A DNA stretch of 9,387 nucleotides from an uncultured Adlercreutzia sp. Its GTDB lineage: Bacteria > Actinomycetota > Coriobacteriia > Coriobacteriales > Eggerthellaceae. Positions 1 to 5,180 of this stretch are shown here, in pieces. A model generated the notes under the pieces. That model saw nothing but the letters and a program-made list of their open reading frames with translations, made no database searches and was not told where the DNA came from. The stretch covers positions 1-9,387 of the forward strand of contig CABSMC010000087.1 in assembly GCA_902478715.1 (NCBI GenBank), written 5' to 3'. How positions within the stretch are numbered: position 1 is the first letter of the stretch; each line of letters starts with the position of its first letter. A program made the translations under genes and the position numbers.

Positions 1-72
1 ACAGCGGAAGGAACGCACATGGGTCGGTACCATCCCGGCATCGCTGCTGCTGAAGTGGAAGCTGTTTCTTAA
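1..72 (+). CDS. possible 3' end of an unidentified plus-strand gene (partial)
   Basis: Frame 1 is open from the window edge to a TAA at 70-72 and encodes 23 residues ending in HPGIAAAEVEAVS, a composition that looks protein-like. If real, the gene runs convergently toward the GH3 gene. I do not recognise the tail. Frame 2 is also open from the edge, to a TAA at 137-139, but its translation is rich in K, W and R and looks less like a protein. There is too little sequence to decide, so this is a weak call. Confidence 0.25.
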   Translation, partial: TAEGTHMGRYHPGIAAAEVEAVS

Positions 73-140
73 CGGCCGCGTTCTCCGGGGGCGCGCAGAG
101 GTCTTCGCGGGGTCCTCCCGTCCCGATCGCTGCCGTTAAG
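68..140. repeat. 9-bp inverted repeat between convergent gene ends
   Basis: CTTAACGGC at 68-76 and GCCGTTAAG at 132-140 are perfect inverse copies with a 55-nt, very GC-rich interval. The left arm contains the stop codon of the possible upstream gene and the right arm ends one base before the stop of the GH3 gene. It could close a two-sided transcription terminator. No T-tract follows on either strand, so the role is uncertain. The interval has no tRNA features. Confidence 0.3.
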
Positions 141-141
141 C

Positions 142-1413
142 CTACAGCCCGAAGTACTCCTGTTTGGCGGTAAGGATGCGGATGAGGGACTCGTCGATGC
201 GCTCTTCGGTCAGCTCTCCCGCCTGCACGGCGTTCAGCACCCCCTGGTAAGCTTCGTCGAAACGCTCAGGCATGAGCGGGATGTCGCAGCCGGCCTTGAG
301 CGCCGCGACCGCCGCTTCCGCCGGGGTGTAGTAGTTGGTGATGGCGCCCATGGAAAGCGAGTCGGTGACGATGATGCCCGTGTAGCCCAAAGAATCGCGC
401 AGCATGCCCTGAACGACGGCCGAGCTGAGCGGGGCCGGCGTGCTGTCGCCGACGATGTTCGGCAGACTCACGTGTCCCACCATGATCATGGGCACCCCTG
501 CTTCGATGGCCGCGCGGAAGGGCACGAGATCCACCGTTTCCAGCTCCTCGTTCGTCGAGTCTATAGTGATTGCACCCTCGTGGGAATCGCCGGCCGCCGC
601 GCCGATGCCCGGAAAATGCTTCGCGCAGCAGAGCATCTTCTTGTCGCGGAAGCCTTCCACCTCGGCCCGCACCATATCGGCCGCCACGGAGGCATCGCTC
701 GAGAACGAGCGCAGGCCCATGGTGTCACTGCGCAGCGGGTTCACCACGTCGGCCACGGGGGCGAAATCCAGGTTGAACCCGAGCGGCGCCAGGTAGTCGG
801 CGATCTGCTCGGCGGCGCGCTTGGCAGCTTCGGTGTCGCCAGCGCTGCCGAGAGCAGAAGCGTCGCCCACATCCTGCACGGAAAAAGCCTCATTGTCGGC
901 AATGCGCACGACGGTGCCGCCCTCTTCATCGACAGCGATGAAGGGCGCCACGTTTCCGGCATCGGCGTAGAACTGCTTGACGTTCGCAAGCATGGTCGTC
1001 GTCTGCTCGGGATCAAGCAAGTTCTGAGCGAAGTAGACGATGCCGCCCACGGGATGGGCCGTAACGCCCTCATGGGTCGCTTCGCCCGCCTGGGTAACCT
1101 GGGACACGCCTTCCACCAGCGCTTCGGGGGTCACGACAAACAGCTGGGCCACCTTCTGCTCGAGCGTCATGGCGCCGATGCGCTCGTCCACAGCAGCACG
1201 CGCGGCGGCTGCGGCGTCTTCGGGATTCTGACCGTCACCAGCGCCTTCGCCGCCTGTCTGCCCCGGCTCGTCGAACATGGTGCCCGAGGACGACTCCGCC
1301 CCCGAGCCGTCCGCCCCGTCGGCTGCGCAACCGCCCAAGGCCAGGCTCCCCCCGGCCAAAGCCGCCAGCCAGACAAAACGGCGGCGGGTGATGGAATCAA
1401 CCGGAACAGTCAC
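142..1413 (-). CDS. Tat-exported lipoprotein, glycoside hydrolase family 3 (NagZ-like beta-N-acetylhexosaminidase)
   Basis: This 423-residue enzyme should act outside the membrane, removing terminal beta-linked N-acetylglucosamine from cell-wall fragments or glycans. Residues 8-29 form a Tat-type lipoprotein signal: a triple arginine (10-12) followed by Phe, a hydrophobic stretch, and a lipobox LGGC with Cys29. A Gly/Ser/Asp/Glu-rich linker (30-75) leads to the GH3 barrel. Seen motifs are VDEEGG (161-166), FAPVADV (217-223), KHFPG (265-269) and GDSHEG (275-280), whose Asp276/His278 match the acid/base dyad of NagZ. TDSLSMG (350-356) holds the presumed nucleophile Asp351. Start: GTG at 1413 has a purine-rich GAAGGGAAG just upstream. 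An in-frame upstream extension (to 1533) would start inside the -35 box of the likely promoter and lacks a good ribosome site. Family and fold are certain; the exact substrate is inferred from the NagZ signature. Confidence 0.9.
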   Translation of the reverse strand: MTVPVDSITRRRFVWLAALAGGSLALGGCAADGADGSGAESSSGTMFDEPGQTGGEGAGDGQNPEDAAAAARAAVDERIGAMTLEQKVAQLFVVTPEALVEGVSQVTQAGEATHEGVTAHPVGGIVYFAQNLLDPEQTTTMLANVKQFYADAGNVAPFIAVDEEGGTVVRIADNEAFSVQDVGDASALGSAGDTEAAKRAAEQIADYLAPLGFNLDFAPVADVVNPLRSDTMGLRSFSSDASVAADMVRAEVEGFRDKKMLCCAKHFPGIGAAAGDSHEGAITIDSTNEELETVDLVPFRAAIEAGVPMIMVGHVSLPNIVGDSTPAPLSSAVVQGMLRDSLGYTGIIVTDSLSMGAITNYYTPAEAAVAALKAGCDIPLMPERFDEAYQGVLNAVQAGELTEERIDESLIRILTAKQEYFGL

Positions 1414-1420
1414 ACTACTT

Positions 1421-1474
1421 CCCTTCGAACAACGCAATCCCCTCGAACGACGCAGTCCCTTCGAGCCAATCGCG
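1421..1474. repeat. 18-bp tandem repeat (about 2.5-3 copies) in the GH3 gene leader
   Basis: Three consecutive 18-bp units start at 1421, 1439 and 1457. Units 1 and 2 match at 14 of 18 positions (cccttcgaacaacgcaat and cccctcgaacgacgcagt); unit 3 keeps the first eight bases, then diverges. Read on the minus strand, each unit ends in a Shine-Dalgarno-like GAAGGG or GAGGGG, and the last one serves as the ribosome binding site of the GTG start at 1413. The repeat lies in the 5' leader, between promoter and start codon. Confidence 0.6.
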
Positions 1475-1504
1475 CACGCACTCGCAATTTCACTTACGCC
1501 CACC

Positions 1505-1533
1505 AGCATAGCGCCAGAAACGCCTTGCGGCAA
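1505..1533 (-). promoter_or_regulatory. predicted promoter of the GH3 lipoprotein gene
   Basis: On the minus strand: -35 TTGCCG (1533-1528), a 17-bp spacer, and -10 TATGCT (1510-1505), each 4 of 6 to the sigma-A consensus and with the TAnnnT form common in actinobacteria. Transcription would start near 1498, leaving a leader of about 85 nt. This supports the GTG start at 1413 over the upstream ATG codons, which fall inside the promoter. Confidence 0.55.
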
Positions 1534-1569
1534 CGGGCCGCCGCGCGATGCCGAAGCACGTAACGGTCA

Positions 1570-1586
1570 CTTCACTTTCTGTGAAG
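1570..1586. promoter_or_regulatory. inverted repeat upstream of ccdA, possible operator
   Basis: CTTCAC, five bases, GTGAAG: a perfect 6-bp dyad in the 248-bp region between the divergent GH3 and ccdA genes. It lies just upstream of where a -35 box would fall if AATAAT at 1614-1619 is the ccdA -10, a position typical for a regulator site. It could also be chance. Confidence 0.3.
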
Positions 1587-1613
1587 ACGGAGGCACGTCG
1601 CTCGCAAATAGGG

Positions 1614-1619
1614 AATAAT
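1614..1619 (+). promoter_or_regulatory. possible -10 box of the ccdA-tlpA unit
   Basis: AATAAT matches the sigma-A -10 consensus at 5 of 6 positions and lies 42 bp before the ccdA start. No convincing -35 hexamer is found 16-18 bp upstream, so the promoter may need an activator or this assignment may be wrong. Confidence 0.3.
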
Positions 1620-1661
1620 GCGAGACGACGCAAAACGGCGAGCGAAGCAAGAGGAGGATCT

Positions 1662-2324
1662 GTGACCTATCTCATCACCTTTCTTGAAGGCATCATCACT
1701 TTCGTGTCGCCGTGCCTGCTTCCCATGATCCCCATCTACGTCACCTACTTTGCCGCCGGCGAGGAAGTGCGCACGTCCATTGTGCTGCGCAATGCCCTTG
1801 GCTTTGTGCTGGGGTTCACCTGCGTGTTCATTGCCATGGGCGCTTTGGCCTCGTCGGTGGGCGCGTTCTTCATCGAATACCAGAGCGCCGTCAACGTGGT
1901 GTGCGGTCTGGTAGTCATCGCCTTCGGGCTGTACTTCCTCGGCATCATCAAGATCAATCTCTTCCACGGTGCGAAGAACCCGTTGGCAGGGCGCCAGCTG
2001 GGATTTTTCTCCTCGGTGCTGTTCGGCGTCATCTTCTCTGTCGGATGGACGCCGTGCGTAGGGGCATTTCTGGGGTCGGCGCTCATGCTAGCCTCGCAGC
2101 AGGCGTCGGTGGTGCAGGGCGTCATTCTGCTTCTGTGCTACTCGGCCGGCCTCGGTATTCCGTTCGTGGCGGCTGCCGTGCTCATCGACAAGCTGAAGGG
2201 CGCTTTTGCCGTCATCAAGCAGCATTACGATATCATTAACAAGGTATGCGGCTGGTTTCTGGTCGCCGTGGGCGCGCTCATGGCGACGGGGCTGCTCGGC
2301 GGCTTCCTGCGCCTGCTGAGCTAG
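1662..2324 (+). CDS. ccdA: CcdA/DsbD-type membrane thiol-disulfide transporter (cytochrome c biogenesis protein)
   Basis: This 220-residue integral membrane protein should carry electrons from cytoplasmic thioredoxin across the membrane to extracytoplasmic thioredoxin-like proteins. It has about six hydrophobic segments and the two family signatures: FVSPCLLPMIPIY (14-26, redox Cys18) near the N-terminus and GWTPCVGAFLG (128-138, redox Cys132) at the start of the second half. These form the intramembrane disulfide pair of CcdA. Start: GTG at 1662 is four bases after GAGGAGG (1651-1657). It is preferred over the ATG at 1548, which would add 38 polar, Arg-rich residues with no ribosome site and remove the usual short N-terminus. 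The downstream tlpA-like gene begins 36 bp after the stop, so the two are probably co-transcribed. Length is normal for the CcdA family. The family call is secure; the target (c-type cytochrome maturation or general thiol repair) is inferred. Confidence 0.92.
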   Translation: MTYLITFLEGIITFVSPCLLPMIPIYVTYFAAGEEVRTSIVLRNALGFVLGFTCVFIAMGALASSVGAFFIEYQSAVNVVCGLVVIAFGLYFLGIIKINLFHGAKNPLAGRQLGFFSSVLFGVIFSVGWTPCVGAFLGSALMLASQQASVVQGVILLLCYSAGLGIPFVAAAVLIDKLKGAFAVIKQHYDIINKVCGWFLVAVGALMATGLLGGFLRLLS

Positions 2325-2360
2325 CTGGCGGAACCCAGCCCGAAGGAGAAAGGTTCGAAC

Positions 2361-3257
2361 ATGAGCGAGAACGAGAAGACGCCGACCGACGCCGGAACTC
2401 CGGTTGAGACGGAGATCGCGGCCGACGAGCAGACTCCCGATGCTGGCGGACAAGCAACGACGAAGGGCGCTGCGGCAACGGCAAGCGCGACTCCCGCGGC
2501 AACTGAATCTTCGGCAGCCGAGCAGCGAGGCGAGGTCATCGGCGAGCGCTTGGCGGCTTTGGAAGCAGAGGAGAAAGCCAACGCTGCCACCCCCGAAGGA
2601 GAGAAGGCCGACCGCAAGAAGCACGTGGGCGTCATCGTAGCCGCGGTCGTCTTTGCCGTGCTGCTCATCGGCGCGGGCGTGGCCTACAGCGTCCTGGCGC
2701 CAACGGCCGATGACAAGCAGATAGAAGTTACCGGCACCGATGCCGTCCAAGAAACCGAGGTAGATGCCACCGCCGACGCCGACGTTTCCGACGATACCGG
2801 TGACGGCAACGGCGCTAACGCAGCCACCACCCCGGCCCCGGACTTCACCATGACCGACGCGGATGGAGCGACCCTCACCCTGGCCGACTTCAAGGGCAAG
2901 CCGGTGCTGCTGAACTTCTGGGCTAGCTGGTGCGGCCCCTGCGCCAGCGAGATGCCCGACATCCAGTCTGCCTGGGAAGAACACGGCAACGACGTCGAGT
3001 TCGTCATCGTGAACATGACCGACATGAACGGCGAGACCGAGCAGTCCGCCAAGGCCTTCCTCGCCGAGAACAACTACACGTTCCCGTGCTACTTCGACGC
3101 CAACAACTCGGCGGCCACGGCCTTCGGAGTGAGCTCTATCCCGCAGACCTACTTGATCGATGCCGAAGGCAATATTCTTGGCGGCTATATGGGCGCCATG
3201 ACCTCCAGCATTATCGACGAGGGCATCCAGATGCTGCTGAACACGGCGAAGGACTAG
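2361..3257 (+). CDS. membrane-anchored TlpA/ResA-like thioredoxin-domain protein
   Basis: This 298-residue protein should be an extracytoplasmic thiol reductase receiving electrons from the adjacent CcdA. Order: a long Ala/Glu/Thr-rich hydrophilic N-terminal tail (1-87, ending in the basic DRKKH), one transmembrane helix (about 89-112), an acidic Asp/Thr/Ala-rich linker (113-158), then a TlpA/ResA fold. The redox motif is WCGPC with Cys191 and Cys194; the cis-proline is Pro261 in SSIPQTYLID; PVLLNFWASW (181-190) is the typical strand before it. An additional Cys243 lies in the domain. The cytoplasmic tail of nearly 90 residues is unusual, since most ResA/TlpA proteins have only a short anchor. 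ATG at 2361 is preceded by AAGGAG (2343-2348) and AAAGG (2349-2353). There is no CXXCH, so it is not itself a cytochrome. ResA-like apocytochrome reduction is likely, but a broader thiol-reductase role cannot be excluded. Confidence 0.88.
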   Translation: MSENEKTPTDAGTPVETEIAADEQTPDAGGQATTKGAAATASATPAATESSAAEQRGEVIGERLAALEAEEKANAATPEGEKADRKKHVGVIVAAVVFAVLLIGAGVAYSVLAPTADDKQIEVTGTDAVQETEVDATADADVSDDTGDGNGANAATTPAPDFTMTDADGATLTLADFKGKPVLLNFWASWCGPCASEMPDIQSAWEEHGNDVEFVIVNMTDMNGETEQSAKAFLAENNYTFPCYFDANNSAATAFGVSSIPQTYLIDAEGNILGGYMGAMTSSIIDEGIQMLLNTAKD

Positions 3258-3302
3258 CCAGCTTCCACGCACGCACCGCGCGCCTTCCGCAGAGGCGCAA
3301 AC

Positions 3303-3334
3303 CGCCCCGAGACCTTAACAGAGATCTCGGGGCG
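3303..3334. terminator. hairpin between convergent genes, likely two-sided terminator
   Basis: CGCCCCGAGA (3303-3312) and TCTCGGGGCG (3325-3334) form a perfect 10-bp GC-rich stem with a 12-nt loop. It lies 45 bp after the tlpA-like stop and 27 bp from the reductase stop. Neither side has a long T-tract; the minus-strand exit has only a short TTT. A termination role is inferred from its position and strength. Confidence 0.55.
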
Positions 3335-3361
3335 CAGGGAGGGCATCGTAGAGAGCAAGTA

Positions 3362-4999
3362 TTAGTTGGCAAGCGCGCTTCTGGCGGCAATGCGACCGAA
3401 AGCAAGACACTCGCCCAAGTTGCCTCCGCCTTGGTAGAGACTAGACCACACCGAACCGAACTCGCCGGCCGAATAGAGGTGCGGAATAGGATTGCCTTCG
3501 ACGTCGATGATCTCGGCCTTCGCGCTGCGAACGGGGCCGCCGTCGGTGTTCAGCATCTGAGGCTGCTGCATCATGATGTAGAACGGCGCCGTCTTAATGG
3601 GCGTCAGTGTATTCGGCGGCCGGAAGAAGGCCGGATCCTTCCCGTTCTCGCAATAGGAATTCCAAAGGTCAACAGTTTCAATGAGCTGCTCGGCAGGAAG
3701 ATCTGCCTGAGCAGCAAGCTCCTCGAGCGTGTCGGCCTTGTAACCGAAGCCCTCGGCCACCGGGTCTTCGCCCTGCAGGGCGAAGACGCCGTTGTCAATC
3801 GCCGTTTGGTCGCACACGAACCAGCTGATCTTAGGCATAGGCAGCAGGTGCCAATCACCCCCGAACTGCATGTGGCCGTGATGCGACCCCACGGAGGCAT
3901 TCAGCGGCACGCCCTCATAGTACTGGTCCCAATCGATCGTGCCACACGCATCCCAATCCATGTAGAAGCGCCGTCCGTTACTCGCTACGGTAATGCCGAG
4001 GGCCGTATTGATGCTGCCGGTTCCGCTGTATTTGCCCCACCCAGAGTCATCGAGCTTGCGGATGGTGTTCCAGAACCCGGCCCCAGAATTCATATGCCAC
4101 TCAGCAGCGCCCAGAAGCGTGCAGATGCGATGGCCGTCACCTGTGTTCTCCTGCGCGGCGACCGGCTTCACCGTCGGCTCGGAGAAGTAATTAGCCATCA
4201 TGCCGGGATTGCTCTCAAAGCCACCACACGTCATGATCACGCCCTTGTTCGCTTTGACGCGAACCTCGGTGCTTCCGTCAGAGTAAATGCCGCCGAGTAC
4301 CGTTTTCGTGGAAGGATCTTGCACCAAGGCCGTCAGGGGGCATTGGGTTTTCAAGGTAATGGCAGGCAAGTCGTTTAGAACGTCGTTCATGAACTTCGTG
4401 ACATGGTCCCACTTGCTGCCCTCCGCTCCGAAAGCGGCATAATCGCACGACGCGGAATGCTCGAGTTCGGGGTACTCCGGGAAACACACGAGGTCGGCCG
4501 TGCCGGGGATGATGGTAAGATCCGCGTCGGTGGCGCCCAGCTCTTTGATCCAATCCAGATTATGGACTATCTCGCTCGCGAATGCCTCGAGCACATCATC
4601 GGGCGTCCCGGTTTCCTCATTCTCCCGAAGCTCCTTGAGATACTCGAGCGCATCCTGCTCGCGATCTTCCGTCGTGTACATGAAGATACCGGTGGAAAAC
4701 GGGCTGTTTCCATTGCCGAGGGGGCTTTGGCCCTTCTCAATGAGAAGGCATGTCGCATTCGGGTCTTCCTTTGCCACGGTAACGGCTGCCGCCACGCCGG
4801 CCAAGCCCGAGCCAACGACAAGGACGTCGGTCTCTTCATCCCATTCGAACCCATCGGAGGACGCGTCGCCCGTGCTGCCCGTGCCACTGGAGGCACCTTG
4901 CGAGCTGCAACCCACAAGTCCCATGCCCGCGAGCCCAGCAACCATAAGCGTTGTCCCCGCTGTCTTCACGAACGTCCTTCTGCTTTGATTTGCCGCCAT
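3362..4999 (-). CDS. Tat-exported FAD-dependent reductase, fumarate reductase/flavocytochrome c flavoprotein family, substrate unknown
   Basis: This 545-residue flavoprotein should reduce a small organic acceptor outside the membrane in anaerobic metabolism. Signal: SRRTFVK (6-12) is a canonical twin-arginine motif, then a hydrophobic stretch and a lipobox LVGC (Cys31), then a Ser/Gly linker. The FAD-binding motif is DVLVVGSGLAG (58-68) with IEKG (87-90) at the end of the second strand. GDGHRICTLLGA (288-299), NGRRF (341-345) and the C-terminal LYSAGEFGS...YQGGGNLGECLAFGRIAA (508-539) are typical of the family. There is no heme CXXCH and no FMN domain, so the electron donor is a separate protein. 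By eye, the substrate-binding His and Arg of fumarate reductases (the HTMGG and NRLGGN regions) are replaced by LNTDGG (483-488) and YQGGGN (522-527), and no TTRD-type catalytic Arg follows NGRRF. Fumarate is therefore unlikely. Start: ATG at 4999, with AGGAG five bases upstream, rather than 5026. The divergent LuxR gene is the likely regulator. Confidence 0.9.
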   Translation of the reverse strand: MAANQSRRTFVKTAGTTLMVAGLAGMGLVGCSSQGASSGTGSTGDASSDGFEWDEETDVLVVGSGLAGVAAAVTVAKEDPNATCLLIEKGQSPLGNGNSPFSTGIFMYTTEDREQDALEYLKELRENEETGTPDDVLEAFASEIVHNLDWIKELGATDADLTIIPGTADLVCFPEYPELEHSASCDYAAFGAEGSKWDHVTKFMNDVLNDLPAITLKTQCPLTALVQDPSTKTVLGGIYSDGSTEVRVKANKGVIMTCGGFESNPGMMANYFSEPTVKPVAAQENTGDGHRICTLLGAAEWHMNSGAGFWNTIRKLDDSGWGKYSGTGSINTALGITVASNGRRFYMDWDACGTIDWDQYYEGVPLNASVGSHHGHMQFGGDWHLLPMPKISWFVCDQTAIDNGVFALQGEDPVAEGFGYKADTLEELAAQADLPAEQLIETVDLWNSYCENGKDPAFFRPPNTLTPIKTAPFYIMMQQPQMLNTDGGPVRSAKAEIIDVEGNPIPHLYSAGEFGSVWSSLYQGGGNLGECLAFGRIAARSALAN

Positions 5000-5044
5000 A
5001 AGATCTCCTCTCCTGAAACTGCTCAATCACTGCATGCAACGATT

Positions 5045-5053
5045 TGTTATCAT
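5045..5053 (+). promoter_or_regulatory. possible extended -10 promoter of the LuxR-type regulator gene
   Basis: TGTTATCAT fits an extended -10 (TGn plus TATCAT, 5 of 6 to consensus). No good -35 hexamer is visible 17-18 bp upstream, which extended -10 promoters tolerate. The transcript would have a leader of about 120 nt that contains the 49-bp dyad at 5099-5147. Confidence 0.4.
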
Positions 5054-5074
5054 GCACAGGTCCGATCATGCGAA
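5046..5074 (-). promoter_or_regulatory. possible promoter of the FAD reductase gene
   Basis: On the minus strand: -35 TTCGCA (5074-5069), a 17-bp spacer, and -10 GATAAC (5051-5046), each 4 of 6 to consensus. Transcription would start near 5039, giving a leader of about 40 nt with the ribosome site at 5009-5005. It overlaps the candidate luxR -10 on the other strand. Confidence 0.4.
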
Positions 5075-5098
5075 AAGACGGAGGGAAGCGAAACTCCC

Positions 5099-5147
5099 GT
5101 TTTTGGACAATTTTGGAAATCTCGCATTTCGGGCTGTGACCAAAAAC
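5099..5147. promoter_or_regulatory. 49-bp dyad in the regulator leader (operator or RNA hairpin)
   Basis: Outer arms GTTTTTGG (5099-5106) and CCAAAAAC (5140-5147) are perfect inverse copies; two further pairs follow after one mismatch (CA at 5108-5109, TG at 5137-5138). An inner pair GAAAT (5116-5120) and ATTTC (5126-5130) shares the same centre, base 5123. In all, 15 of 24 base pairs across the dyad are Watson-Crick. The common centre makes chance less likely. It could be a regulator binding site or a leader RNA structure. Confidence 0.5.
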
Positions 5148-5180
5148 AGGGCAAACAGCGTTTTGAACAGGGGAAACTCA

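Noticed and set aside
68..140. 73-nt segment bounded by an inverted repeat as a tRNA or small RNA
   Set aside because: It has no T-loop, anticodon arm or CCA, and no promoter is evident.
472..1563. 363-codon plus-strand frame opposite the GH3 gene
   Set aside because: It is the His/Arg-rich complement of a gene with complete GH3 motifs and lacks a ribosome site.
2088..3272. 394-codon open frame on the minus strand opposite ccdA and the tlpA-like gene
   Set aside because: It is antisense to a gene with clear thioredoxin motifs, has no ribosome site or recognisable domain, and its Gly/Arg/Val/His-rich composition is that of a high-GC shadow frame.
2930..4378. 482-codon open frame on the plus strand running from the tlpA-like gene into the antisense of the reductase
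   Set aside because: It crosses a real stop, a terminator hairpin and a convergent gene, and its composition is Arg/His-rich with no domain.
5034..5180. Upstream ATG (5034) as the regulator start
   Set aside because: It would place the dyad and the good ribosome site inside the coding region and adds a polar 49-residue extension without its own ribosome site.
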